Assembly: GCF_007830445.1 (NCBI RefSeq)
Contig: NZ_VLKR01000025.1
Coordinates: forward strand, 1-64,000
Origin: Sphingobacterium siyangense
Lineage (GTDB): Bacteria > Bacteroidota > Bacteroidia > Sphingobacteriales > Sphingobacteriaceae
Length of the DNA: 64,000 bases
Reading direction: 5' to 3'
Part shown: positions 47,260 to 56,039 of the stretch, one piece after another
Position numbering within the stretch: the stretch's first letter is position 1
Layout of the letters: every line of letters starts with the position of its first letter
Notes under the pieces: generated by a model
Seen by the model: the letters and a program-made list of their open reading frames with translations, nothing else
The model's database searches: none
What the model was told of the DNA's origin: nothing
Position numbers and translations under genes: made by a program

Positions 47260-47886
47260 ATGCAGAAGAATCCAGCTGATCGAATATTAATGTTATTAAA
47301 AATGCGCCGAGAAGCCACTGCAGCTTTGATTGCAACAGAGTTGGCTATAACAAAAGAAGGGGCCCGTAAACATTTATTGAACCTGGCGAATCAAAACCTG
47401 ATTGTCTCCAATGCCCGGAGCGAAGGGATAGGCCGCCCTTCGACTTATTACAGTCTGTCACCGCAGGGCATGGCACGATTTCCAGATAGTCACGCCGACA
47501 TTACAGTACAATTGCTGCAGTCGATTAAACAAGTGCTCGGCGAGAATGCTTTGGATCTACTTATCAGTGATCGGGAGTCTAAAGTATATCAAAAATATAC
47601 TGACGCACTATCGGATATTGAATCCATCGAAAAAAAACTTGAAATTATAGCCGCAAAAAGGACGGCGGAAGGTTATATGGCAGAATGGAAAAAAGAGGCT
47701 GACGATTATCTTCTCATTGAAAATCATTGCCCCATATGTGCAGCAGCAACCGAATGTCAGGGATTTTGCCGTTCAGAACTGAATAATTTTCAGCAACTCA
47801 TCGGTCCGGCATATCGTATATGCAGAACAGAATACATCATCGAAAATGCACCCCGCTGCACCTATCGCATTTCAAAGGCGAAATAA
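47260..47886 (+). CDS. SufR-like iron-sulfur winged-helix regulator
   Basis: This 208-residue protein has an N-terminal winged-helix domain (about 5-75: DRILMLLKMRREATAALIA, TKEGARKHLLNLANQNLI, GIGRPSTYYSLSPQG). The C-terminal region has a cysteine set, HCPICAAATECQGFC near 163-177 and PRCTYRI near the end. SufR-type repressors bind an Fe-S cluster through similar cysteines and change DNA binding when the cluster is lost. It diverges from sodA, with a perfect palindrome between them and an extra half-site before its own start. Control of sodA and of itself is therefore likely. Which cysteines bind the cluster is inferred. Confidence 0.82.
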   Translation: MQKNPADRILMLLKMRREATAALIATELAITKEGARKHLLNLANQNLIVSNARSEGIGRPSTYYSLSPQGMARFPDSHADITVQLLQSIKQVLGENALDLLISDRESKVYQKYTDALSDIESIEKKLEIIAAKRTAEGYMAEWKKEADDYLLIENHCPICAAATECQGFCRSELNNFQQLIGPAYRICRTEYIIENAPRCTYRISKAK

Positions 47887-47923
47887 AACCCATTTCTAAG
47901 GCATTCCTGTACAAATTATTAAT

Positions 47924-47949
47924 ATACCAAAAAGTATTTTTTATATTTG
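47924..47949 (+). promoter_or_regulatory. TetR operator-like site and -7 box
   Basis: ATACCAAAAAGTAT (47924-47937) resembles the perfect dyad at 48582-48595. It lies just upstream of the exact -7 box TATATTTG (47942-47949), 21 nt before the TetR gene start. This fits autoregulation. Confidence 0.55.
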
Positions 47950-47970
47950 CATTAAAAGAACAGGAATTAC

Positions 47971-48564
47971 ATGTCAAAAGCAGAACAGACACGACAATAT
48001 ATCATTGAAAAGACTGCGCCCATCTTTAATAAAAAAGGCTACTTTGCAACTTCGCTCTCGGACATCACGACAGCGACTGGTTTAACAAAAGGAAGTATCT
48101 ACGGTAATTTCAAGGACAAGGATGACCTAGCTACCCATGTCTATACCTATCAGAGCAGAAAAATTTCAGAAGCTGTTAATCAGCAGATTATACAGCAAAA
48201 AACATCACTAAAGAAGCTTTTGTCTTTTCTAGATTTCTACAAGGAAAATTTCAAAAATATCGCAGCTTCAGGAGGCTGTCCCATGATGAATGCGGCCGTG
48301 GAGGCCGATGATTCGCTATCTTTTTTAACCCCCAAAGTCAGACGTTCTTTTGACCTTTGGAGACAGCGGTTAATTCTAATTCTTGAAGAAGGGGTTGCAA
48401 GCGGTGAATTTAAACAGCATATTTCTGCTGAAAATTATGCCATCACCTTTATGGCGATGGTCGAAGGCGGAATCTTGCTTTCCAAGATTTCCGGACGAGG
48501 AAAAGATCTTGCCATTGTATTGGATAAAATGAAGGAAATGGTGGATCGGGAGATTAAGGCTTAA
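47971..48564 (+). CDS. TetR/AcrR-family transcriptional regulator
   Basis: The protein has 197 residues. The N-terminal HTH (about 5-50) reads TRQYIIEKTAPIFNKKGYFATSL, DITTATGLTKGSIYGNFKDKDDL. The C-terminal helical domain forms the ligand pocket and contains GGCPMMNAAVEADD, similar to the YxaF/LmrA-like subgroup. It lies 61 bp upstream of the FabF-type synthase gene on the same strand. The dyads in front of both genes are alike, so it probably represses itself and the synthase until a small molecule binds. The ligand is unknown; an acyl or lipophilic compound is a guess from the neighbour. Confidence 0.92.
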   Translation: MSKAEQTRQYIIEKTAPIFNKKGYFATSLSDITTATGLTKGSIYGNFKDKDDLATHVYTYQSRKISEAVNQQIIQQKTSLKKLLSFLDFYKENFKNIAASGGCPMMNAAVEADDSLSFLTPKVRRSFDLWRQRLILILEEGVASGEFKQHISAENYAITFMAMVEGGILLSKISGRGKDLAIVLDKMKEMVDREIKA

Positions 48565-48581
48565 TTTTTTTACAAAAACAA

Positions 48582-48595
48582 ATACCAATTGGTAT
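48582..48595 (+). promoter_or_regulatory. Perfect 14-bp dyad before the KAS II gene
   Basis: ATACCAATTGGTAT is a perfect palindrome overlapping a TATATTTA (48593-48600) near-consensus -7 box. It matches the site in front of the TetR gene at 11 of 14 positions. It is the likely TetR-family operator. Confidence 0.65.
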
Positions 48596-48625
48596 ATTTA
48601 TAAGTTTATATTAAAATAAAAAGAG

Positions 48626-49864
48626 ATGAAAAGAGTTGTAATAACTGGCATGGGAACAATTAACCCGCTGGGAGAAAACATAGACATATTTTGGGATAAC
48701 ATTTTGCGAGGCGAAAACCACACAACGCTTATTAGCCGTTTTGATGCTTCGTTGTTTCGAACACAGATTGCAAGTGAAATTAAACACTTTCAACCTGAAA
48801 AATACTTAGATAGAAATGAGATTAAACGGAGTGATCTCTTTACGCAATATGCTTTATACAGTGCAGCGCAAGCAATGGAAGATTCGGGACTAGATCTCGA
48901 TGCTATAGATCCATTTGATATCGGTGTCATCTGGGGTGTTGGCCAGGGCGGTATGGAAACTTTCGAAAAAGAGGTAGAAAGCTACGTAACAGGAGATTAT
49001 AAACCAAGATTCAGCCCTTTCTTTGTTCCTAGACTTATCGTCAATATGGCTTCAGGCATGATTTCAATGAAGTATGGTTTAAAAGGAATCAATTACACTA
49101 CCGTATCGGCTTGCGCCACATCCAATACGGCCTTTATGGACGCTTTTAATTACATTCGGCTCGGCAAAGCCAAAGTCTTTATAAGCGGCGGTTCCGAAGC
49201 CCCCATTACCCCGGCTTCAGTTGGCGGTTTTTCTGCTATGAAAGCCATGTCGAGCCGGCATGATAGCCCCCAGACTGCAAGCAGACCCTTTGACCGTGAT
49301 CGTGATGGTTTTGTTATGGGTGAGGGAGCTGGAGCACTTATCTTGGAAGAATATGAACATGCCAAGCAAAGAGGTGCAAAAATTTACGCAGAGCTTGTCG
49401 GAGCTTCAATGACCGCAGATGCTTACCATATGACCTCGCCTCATCCCGAAGGGATAGCCGTAGCAAAAGCCATGTCACTGGCTTTGGAGGAGGCTAAAAT
49501 TAATACCGATGAGCTCGACTATTTAAATCTCCACGCGACTTCAACCCCAGTTGGAGATATCGCCGAACTTAAAGCCGTACAACGAGCTTTTGGAAAGCTA
49601 AATAATCCATGGGTCAGTTCTACAAAATCAATGACAGGACATTTACTTGGGGCAGCCGGCGCTATCGAAGCAATCATTGCCATAAAATCCATCAACAATA
49701 ATGTAATTCCGGCAACAATTAATATCGAAAATATCGATCCCGAAATTCCCGAGGGAATTCACATTGTCGTCAATCAGCCATTAGAAAAAGCTGTTCAAAC
49801 CGCAATGAGCAATGCTTTTGGTTTCGGTGGGCACAATTCGAGTATCGTTTTCAAAAAGATTTAA
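48626..49864 (+). CDS. fabF: Beta-ketoacyl-ACP synthase II
   Basis: This 412-residue cytoplasmic condensing enzyme has the complete Cys-His-His triad: Cys163 in TTVSACATSNTAF, His near 303 in LNLHATSTPVGD and His near 339 in STKSMTGHLLGAAG. MGEGAGALILEEYEHA and the C-terminal NAFGFGGHNSSIVF are also typical. It elongates acyl-ACP with malonyl-ACP. It is not next to an ACP, ketoreductase or other fab gene, and it is paired with a TetR regulator. This suggests a second, inducible KAS II rather than the housekeeping one. The symbol reflects the family; whether it is the main FabF of the cell is unknown. Confidence 0.92.
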   Translation: MKRVVITGMGTINPLGENIDIFWDNILRGENHTTLISRFDASLFRTQIASEIKHFQPEKYLDRNEIKRSDLFTQYALYSAAQAMEDSGLDLDAIDPFDIGVIWGVGQGGMETFEKEVESYVTGDYKPRFSPFFVPRLIVNMASGMISMKYGLKGINYTTVSACATSNTAFMDAFNYIRLGKAKVFISGGSEAPITPASVGGFSAMKAMSSRHDSPQTASRPFDRDRDGFVMGEGAGALILEEYEHAKQRGAKIYAELVGASMTADAYHMTSPHPEGIAVAKAMSLALEEAKINTDELDYLNLHATSTPVGDIAELKAVQRAFGKLNNPWVSSTKSMTGHLLGAAGAIEAIIAIKSINNNVIPATINIENIDPEIPEGIHIVVNQPLEKAVQTAMSNAFGFGGHNSSIVFKKI

Positions 49865-49882
49865 TTTTTTTTGAAATAACTC

Positions 49883-49913
49883 TTGACAAAGTGTAATAAA
49901 CACACTATCTTTG
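49883..49913 (+). promoter_or_regulatory. Promoter of small RNA copy 2
   Basis: TTG (49883-49885), a 20-nt spacer and TATCTTTG (49906-49913) are an exact match to the Bacteroidota promoter consensus. The duplicated element begins 5 nt later. It starts just after the fabF stop, so the RNA has its own promoter. Confidence 0.75.
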
Positions 49914-49917
49914 TTGT

Positions 49918-49990
49918 ATCATAATTTAGGTTTATAATTGGTTATTTAAGGTTTTCATTCTCCCCGTTTGAAAACCTTTTTTTATGCCTG
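49918..49990 (+). ncRNA. Candidate small RNA, copy 2 (73-nt duplicated element)
   Basis: The element is identical to 654-726 at 71 of 73 positions; the two differences are at element positions 30 and 68. It has the same AT-rich 5' part, the same 10-bp terminator stem with a loop carrying CUCCCC, and the same TGCCTG-like end. Its promoter is stronger by sequence than that of copy 1. No protein-coding capacity is visible. It lies 53 bp downstream of fabF, so in principle it could be a 3' element of that mRNA. The independent promoter and the second copy far away argue for a free-standing RNA. Confidence 0.65.
49948..49985 (+). terminator. Rho-independent terminator of small RNA copy 2
   Basis: The stem AAGGTTTTCA (49948-49957) pairs with TGAAAACCTT (49969-49978) around an 11-nt C-rich loop, followed by T. 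It can also terminate fabF read-through. Confidence 0.7.
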
Positions 49991-50067
49991 TTCAATTCTT
50001 GTTATCAGCAAACTAGATTTTTTATTTTTAACCGATACGACAAAACTATTTGGCCCATTTATCCATT

Positions 50068-50129
50068 TACCAGATATAAATCCGTTGAGGACCTTCATTA
50101 CCAGATATAAATCCGTTGAGGACCTTCAA
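50068..50129. repeat. 31-bp tandem duplication
   Basis: Two direct copies with period 31 (50068-50098 and 50099-50129) match over the first 30 bases, from TACCAGATATAAATCC to GAGGACCTTCA. Only two units are present, with no spacer, so it is not a CRISPR array. Confidence 0.85.
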
Positions 50130-50414
50130 TAGTGTGTCACTGGTGTTATTTTTCAGAACGGAGTCCGTGTCTTATCTACTATTTAACCCCTTCTTCGAAG
50201 ATCATTCGAGGCATTTTCGGGCCTTATTCGTACTTAGGAGCAGATAAGAGCGTTTTCTGACAGCCATGCTACTGTCTTATCTCCGAGTATAACTCGGACT
50301 CACCACGGACTCATGTCGCACTCACCACGGATACACCCAGACTCTGATACGGAGATGTATCGGAGGAGACACGAAACGATAGCGAAGCAGAGGTCTTGCG
50401 TCCATGCCATAATC

Positions 50415-50574
50415 AGAACATTCAAAATCCCGCCCCTGTCATTGATGACTAAATGAAGCTTGTAGCCAGCCCATTGTAGATTTTCCAACTTCGGCTATTC
50501 CTTTAAATACCCTCTATTCGCCTTAATCCGCTTATTCATGCAAACCCTAACCGGTGTAGAATCGAAAGAAATCA
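50415..50574 (-). pseudogene. IS982-family transposase remnant, frameshifted
   Basis: On the minus strand, frames that shift twice give DSTPVRVCMNKRIKANR, VFKGIAEVGKSTMGW and YKLHLVINDRGGIL in that order. Together they match the central part of IS982-family DDE transposases (the first catalytic Asp is in DST). No start, end or other catalytic residues remain. The fragment abuts the SusD terminator on one side, so the insertion is old and largely deleted. Confidence 0.75.
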
Positions 50575-50610
50575 TAAAAAAACAGCGGGATAACCGAAGT
50601 TACCCCGCTG
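50575..50610 (-). terminator. Terminator after the SusD gene of the peptide locus
   Basis: On the minus strand a 12-bp stem (50610-50599 with 50594-50583, one G-U) with a UUCG tetraloop is followed by a run of T. It lies 22 bp beyond the SusD stop at 50632. Confidence 0.88.
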
Positions 50611-50631
50611 CGTAAAAATAAACATGTGAAA

Positions 50632-52143
50632 CTATTCTTTGCCATTATCTTTAGCCCACCATAACCGCTTACCCCAATTGTAATCCACAGTTCCAGCTGC
50701 AGCCGCGTTAACATTCTCTGTATTATACAAATACTCATTATTCGGATACGGCAAACGCCATGGTTGATCGGTGTGTACTTTTTTGAATTTTTGAATTTTC
50801 GAAGGATAGTTTGTACTAGGTATACCAGTTCTTCTGTACAGGTTCCAAGCTTCAAAATTTTCTTTAAACAAAGCTACCCACATGTCCCAGTAAATACGGT
50901 CTTTAGTATTATCAAATTTACCTGCATCAGCGAGATAAGCCGCGATGTCATCTGTTGCGATATTATTATCTTGCATGGACAGTGTAACCCCTGTTTCATA
51001 GGCCGTTTTTGCGGAAATACCAACATTGTATCCGGATAAAGCAGCTTCAGCTAACAGGTAATACGTTTCACAAGCCCTATAGAAAGGTACCGCTCCAGCA
51101 GGATCATTGATATAATGATCGCCAATCCAAGAAATCGAGGTTGAAGGAGACGGATTTGTCAATGAACCATTTACAAATCCAACATACTTGCCTTCATTAT
51201 TTTTTCGGGCGATAGAAGCTATCCTTGGATCTTTGGTCTCAATTAAATGATCAATAAAAATATCAAACATTCCCCAATTATTGATCCGGTTACCGTTGAT
51301 ACCTGATTCATACCAAGGTTCCATATAGGGTAAAGTACCAGGGAAAAACATCTGGCAGTTTTCTGCGTTTGTCTCAATAATAGGATATTTCTCTTTATTC
51401 TTGGCAATTTCCTCAATAGTCGATTTTGCCAATGCAGGCGCAACAGAAGAAATCCGCATTGCCATCCGTAAGCGCAACGCGTTACAGAATTTTTGCCACC
51501 TTAACATTTGCTCCTTTATATCCGCACTTCCACTATTGGTTTTTCCATAGATCACATCATAATCCCCCATTTCATCCGTACCTATCCCTGCCGCCATTTC
51601 ATCCGCAATTGATTTAAGATCGGCCAATACAGCAGGGAAAATATCTTCCTGTTTATCATATTTAGCTTTCAAGATGGAGCCGTCCTCTGGACGCCCTTGA
51701 AATGCTTCTGAGTAAGGAATATCTCCCCAACCATCCAATAAATAAGACCACATATAATTATTCCATATCCTGGCAACAATCCGAATATTTTTGTAACTCT
51801 CTGCTGCACCATCTGTTTTCTTCAATAAATCCTTCATCTGAGTGATATTGTAGTAACAAGCAGCCCAGCGATTACCATAGGTATTATTCGAAGGAATTAA
51901 TCCCCCCAAATTGTCTGGATATTGAATTTTAACAATATAACCTGCAAATGTACCATACCCGTCAACGTCACCACCAAATTGGTCTCCGGCATAACGCATG
52001 ACATTTACTAACATGTTTTGCGGAGGGACATCTGACAATGCATCTGGATCGGTATTAATTTTTTCAAAATTTTTAGTACATCCCGACACCAATAAGGCGG
52101 CTAGAATTGGTGTATATTTAAGTTTTTTAATCAAAGTATTCAT
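50632..52143 (-). CDS. SusD/RagB-like outer membrane lipoprotein (SusD-like_2 type)
   Basis: This 503-residue lipoprotein has a signal with LVSGC and Cys22, then TKNFEKINTDPDALSDVPPQNML. This start and the early Tyr/Gly-rich segment (GTFAGYIVKIQYPDN) identify the SusD-like_2 (RagB-like) branch rather than the classical SusD branch of the other loci here. YYLLAEAALSGYNV near 360 and FKENFEAWNLYRRTGIPS near 425 are family features. It follows the SusC gene by 44 bp and ends the operon. No glycoside hydrolase lies near; four peptidase genes lie on the other side of the AraC gene, so peptide binding is plausible. Confidence 0.9.
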   Translation of the reverse strand: MNTLIKKLKYTPILAALLVSGCTKNFEKINTDPDALSDVPPQNMLVNVMRYAGDQFGGDVDGYGTFAGYIVKIQYPDNLGGLIPSNNTYGNRWAACYYNITQMKDLLKKTDGAAESYKNIRIVARIWNNYMWSYLLDGWGDIPYSEAFQGRPEDGSILKAKYDKQEDIFPAVLADLKSIADEMAAGIGTDEMGDYDVIYGKTNSGSADIKEQMLRWQKFCNALRLRMAMRISSVAPALAKSTIEEIAKNKEKYPIIETNAENCQMFFPGTLPYMEPWYESGINGNRINNWGMFDIFIDHLIETKDPRIASIARKNNEGKYVGFVNGSLTNPSPSTSISWIGDHYINDPAGAVPFYRACETYYLLAEAALSGYNVGISAKTAYETGVTLSMQDNNIATDDIAAYLADAGKFDNTKDRIYWDMWVALFKENFEAWNLYRRTGIPSTNYPSKIQKFKKVHTDQPWRLPYPNNEYLYNTENVNAAAAGTVDYNWGKRLWWAKDNGKE

Positions 52144-52187
52144 AAGTGTAAAATTATTTTTATTACGTTTTAAACCTAATAAAGAAA

Positions 52188-55100
52188 TTAAAATGTAAAA
52201 CCAAGTTTAAGACCTATACTTCTTGAATTAGGAACAGTCGCTTGTTCAAATCCTACTCCTCTTGAATCACTCGAAACACCACCTGCTTCTGGATCCAAAC
52301 GCATAGTATTAGATTTATGAACCCATAACAAAGCTAAATTAGTTCCCGTAATAGAAATATTGGCACGTTTTATTCCTTTTATCTTACTATACAAGTGTTT
52401 AGGCAAGTTATACGAAACATAAGCTTCTCTCAATTTCAAGAAAGAACCGTCGAAAACATACATTTCAGAAATACCGCCGTTTTCGTACCAGTCTTGTGCA
52501 CTAGTTTCAATCGTATTTTCAACCCAGCCATCTTTTCCGTCCGACATTGCGAATCTTTCATTTGTCATTACATCCTTACCAGCTACAATTGCACGTTCGC
52601 GAATGCCATTCGCTGCTGTAATTTCTGCAATACCTGTCGTATAACCATGGGCCATAGTTTGCGACCACACATCACCACCTTTTCTAAAGTCGAGCATAAA
52701 TCCAAACCTGAAATCCTTGATAGTAAAATCGTTGCGCATAGAGGCTAAGAAATCGGGTACAGCTTGACCAATATCCTGACCATCCAATGGTGTAGAAACC
52801 AAACCATTATTACCGACTTTTATTGCTCCCTTCATTGGACCATCTTCTACACGATCAAAACCAGAGCCAACTAAAGTTCCCCAAGGCTTACCAACGGATG
52901 CCATATTGGAAATACCCCAAGTCCAGCCAAGTCTGTAATCTTCTAAGCCCAATTGCGGATAAAGTTCAACGACCTTATTCTTATCTCTTGAGAAGTTAAT
53001 GGTCGTTGTCCAATTTAGCCCATCTCCTCTTTTTAGAATGTCGCCTCTTAATTGCAATTCAACACCTTTGCTTTTAATTTCACCAGCATTTAGGAATATA
53101 GAACTAAAACCAACCACATTCGATGTTGCCACCTGAAGCAATTGTTTTTTGTTGGTTTTATTATAGTAGGTAAAATCCACATGTAGGCGATCTTTGAATA
53201 AACCTAACTCAGTTCCGATTTCGTATGAGGTAATTGCTTCGGGTTCTAAGCCCTCAATTGCATACGTCATACTCTTATACATCTGAGCTAAATTATTATA
53301 GGAATCTGTCTGTGCATAGTAGTAATTTCCGTTTTGATACGGACGAGTTGCATTACCTACCTTAACAATGTTGAACCTCAATTTCCAAAAATTTAAATAA
53401 TCACTTTTTAATCCTTCAAAACTAGCCGTAGGCAACCAACTTAAACTTGCTGAAGGATAAAAAAATGATTTTTTCAGCGTTGAAGACCAATCATTCCGCG
53501 CGGTTAAATCTAAATATAACTCGTCTCGCCAACCTAAATTGGCTTGTGCATAGACAGAGTTTGATCGACCTTTAGAATGATCCATTAAAGTATAGGCATC
53601 TCCAATTTTATTACTGATCGTATAGACCCCTAGTACATTCAACCCTCTGGCTCCTAACGTGTTTGTTTCAAACTGATAATCCCGATAATTTGCACCCAAA
53701 ATCCCTGTCAAGCTCAGTTCTCCAAATTGTTTATTGAAGTTTGCAATAAAATCTGCATTGAATTCGGAATTACTATTCTTCATTTCATCGAATTTTCCAT
53801 TCCTGTTGTCGAAATTAAAATAGGTTGTCTCAAAAGTATGCGTATTATAATAATCCAATCCCACCCGACCTTCAAATCTCAAAAAATCAAAAGGTTGATA
53901 ATACAATGAAGTTTTCCCAAAAATACGATTCATTTTGAGAGCATTTTGAGACTCATGCATGGTATAAAATGGATTCATATGATAGGCGGAATTCCAGTTG
54001 TAGTACGTATAATTTCCGGCCTCATCACGCTGATCCCAATTATTTTTCAGATCTTGCATATCTACCTGACGGCCGAACCAGATCAACCCATTCATCGGAT
54101 TAGCACTATCGTAACCTTGCATTACGAGATTATTACTTTCAGTACGTGTGAAATTACTCATAATGTCATAAGAAAATTTATCGCTTAACTTATATTCATT
54201 ATTTAACTGGGCTGTATATTTCTTTTGATCTGTATTGGGTACCGTCCCGCGCTGATCTCTAAAGGAAATGGACGCCCGGGTAGAAGACTTATCTGTTTTA
54301 GAAAGTAAAGAAATATTATGATTTTGAGAAAAGCCTGTTTGAAAAAATTGCTTGACATTATTTTTATGGGAATTCCATGGAGTTGCTTGGCGTACACCGT
54401 TAACTTCAGGGCTATTAAATTGTGGAATCATTAACCCAATATCCATTCTAGGCCCCCAAGATTCATCAATATTATCGTTGACACCAAATTCTCCTGTACC
54501 ATCTACATAACTAAAAGAATTCTTAACTACATAATCCTGATAAGATTCTCCTCCTCCTAAAGTATTGTAACTATATTCATCTCCTCTTGACCCTTGACCA
54601 TATAAATTTTGATACTTTGGTAAATTGACTACTCTATCAATAGAAAAATTACCATCGTACGAAATTTGTACGCCATTGGCAGCGCGTTTGCCTGATTTGG
54701 TAGTAATCATAATAACACCAGCGCCTGCTCGCATACCGTAAAGTGCGGCTGCTCCACCTTTCAAGATATTTAAGCTTTCAATATCATCTGGATTAATGTC
54801 ATTCAAGCCCGACCCATAGTCAACCCCTGAATAAGTATTATCTCCCGAACGTTGTGCTTCATTTGTAATGGGAATACCATCTACGACAATCAAGGGTTGT
54901 TGATCTTTCTGTAACGAAGAATTACCTCGGATGGAAATACGAGCTGAAGAACCTATTGCACCCCCAAATTGATTAACTTGAACTCCAGCAGCTTTACCAG
55001 CCAATGCGCCCGTTAAGCTATGTTGCCCAGCATCTGTCAATTCACTCGCCTTAATTTCCTGCGTGGCATAACCTAAAGATTTCTTATCTCTAGTAATTCC

Positions 55101-55421
55101 CATCGCAGTTACCACAACTTCGTCCAAATTGCGCTCATCAGTCGTTAATGTGACCTGAAGTGAAGTCTGATTGGTCAAATTTACTACTTTACGGTCATAA
55201 CCCACTGCTGACACACTTAATGTCCCCGCCTGCTTATAGTTAATCGTAAATTCACCATTTTGTCCACTTTGGGTTGCTGTTCCATCTCTTAGCGTGATTG
55301 TAACTCCAGGGATAGGTTTCCCGTCTTGGTCGATCACCTTCCCCTTCAAAACTGTCTGTGCGTATACTGCCGAGCTTACCAAGAAGGTAGCAGCTAGCAT
55401 AGCGATACTTTTTCTGTTCAT
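52188..55421 (-). CDS. SusC/RagA-family TonB-dependent transporter (peptide locus)
   Basis: This 1077-residue outer-membrane protein has a signal peptide MNRKSIAMLAATFLVSSAVYAQ and a carboxypeptidase-like domain (about 25-95). LDEVVVTAMGITRDKKSLGYA near 98-118 is the MGI variant of the DEVVV motif, typical of SusC proteins partnered with SusD-like_2. The plug has QPLIVVDGIPI, ILKGGAAALYGMRAGAGVIM, and the barrel ends IGLKLGFTF. The motif differs from the GYGTQKK motif of the other three SusC genes in the window, so this pair belongs to a different clade. It is the first gene of a two-gene operon. Confidence 0.95.
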   Translation of the reverse strand: MNRKSIAMLAATFLVSSAVYAQTVLKGKVIDQDGKPIPGVTITLRDGTATQSGQNGEFTINYKQAGTLSVSAVGYDRKVVNLTNQTSLQVTLTTDERNLDEVVVTAMGITRDKKSLGYATQEIKASELTDAGQHSLTGALAGKAAGVQVNQFGGAIGSSARISIRGNSSLQKDQQPLIVVDGIPITNEAQRSGDNTYSGVDYGSGLNDINPDDIESLNILKGGAAALYGMRAGAGVIMITTKSGKRAANGVQISYDGNFSIDRVVNLPKYQNLYGQGSRGDEYSYNTLGGGESYQDYVVKNSFSYVDGTGEFGVNDNIDESWGPRMDIGLMIPQFNSPEVNGVRQATPWNSHKNNVKQFFQTGFSQNHNISLLSKTDKSSTRASISFRDQRGTVPNTDQKKYTAQLNNEYKLSDKFSYDIMSNFTRTESNNLVMQGYDSANPMNGLIWFGRQVDMQDLKNNWDQRDEAGNYTYYNWNSAYHMNPFYTMHESQNALKMNRIFGKTSLYYQPFDFLRFEGRVGLDYYNTHTFETTYFNFDNRNGKFDEMKNSNSEFNADFIANFNKQFGELSLTGILGANYRDYQFETNTLGARGLNVLGVYTISNKIGDAYTLMDHSKGRSNSVYAQANLGWRDELYLDLTARNDWSSTLKKSFFYPSASLSWLPTASFEGLKSDYLNFWKLRFNIVKVGNATRPYQNGNYYYAQTDSYNNLAQMYKSMTYAIEGLEPEAITSYEIGTELGLFKDRLHVDFTYYNKTNKKQLLQVATSNVVGFSSIFLNAGEIKSKGVELQLRGDILKRGDGLNWTTTINFSRDKNKVVELYPQLGLEDYRLGWTWGISNMASVGKPWGTLVGSGFDRVEDGPMKGAIKVGNNGLVSTPLDGQDIGQAVPDFLASMRNDFTIKDFRFGFMLDFRKGGDVWSQTMAHGYTTGIAEITAANGIRERAIVAGKDVMTNERFAMSDGKDGWVENTIETSAQDWYENGGISEMYVFDGSFLKLREAYVSYNLPKHLYSKIKGIKRANISITGTNLALLWVHKSNTMRLDPEAGGVSSDSRGVGFEQATVPNSRSIGLKLGFTF

Positions 55422-56039
55422 AAGTTTAGTTTCAGATGTATTAGTTTATAGTGCTTTTTGTAATAACTAAGTTATAAGTACTTGATTGGCATTGATAACT
55501 AAATTTTAACAAGTATTGCCCAGTTATTAACCCAAAGTGTTAAATAGCTAAATTTAACCCAACCAATCACAACATAAAAAACTCTTACACGAGTACATCT
55601 TCACAACAATAGCCTACCTATCCACTCCCCACACACCGATTTACAAGTAAAACCACAGAAACATATTAATCTAATTTATTTTACTACATTTTTTGGTAAT
55701 TTTATTGGAAAAAGCTTTAAAAAACCAAAATAAAAACCAAAAAAAAGAGAATTACCTACATTTTTCACAAGATATTTCAAAAAAAACTTAAGATAAATAG
55801 CTTTTAAAAAAGTTTAGGCACATAGGAAAGAAAAAAGACATCTAAATAAAAAAGAATAAAATTCTGCCAAGAATTGCCATATGCGTTCCATTCTTAGCAG
55901 AATTTTACTTTCGAATTCATATATTTAAAAGTCTAGCCAAGCCAACCGAGCCGCTAGCGAGATTAATTAAGAAATCTAGACTTATTTACTCGTATTCCTT
56001 ATTCCGGTACAATCTAATTCTCCATTGGAATTTCTTGAA
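55422..56039. other. Intergenic region upstream of susC (618 bp)
   Basis: This is an AT-rich region with no ORF of note. It holds the AraC terminator (55858-55906), two direct copies of TTAACCCAA (55527-55535 and 55554-55562) and an inverted repeat GTTAAAT/ATTTAAC (55539-55545 and 55552-55558). I found no exact TAnnTTTG box for the minus-strand susC. Confidence 0.5.
55858..55906 (-). terminator. Terminator after the AraC gene
   Basis: On the minus strand a 17-bp stem (55906-55890 with 55874-55858, one G-U) encloses a 15-nt loop and is followed by a T-rich tract. It insulates susC from araC transcription. Confidence 0.75.

Larger units (their letters stand above)
49991..50631. other. Non-coding region with repeats and IS debris (about 640 bp)
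   Basis: Between small RNA copy 2 and the SusD stop lie a 31-bp tandem duplication (50068-50129) and two copies of ACTCACCACGGA (about 50300-50330). A degraded IS982-type transposase fragment and a minus-strand terminator follow. No intact gene is present. The base composition around 50140-50400 is richer in G and C than its surroundings, which suggests foreign or repetitive origin. Confidence 0.55.

Noticed and set aside
50068..50129. Possible CRISPR array
   Set aside because: Only two units, directly adjacent with no spacer and no cas genes nearby.
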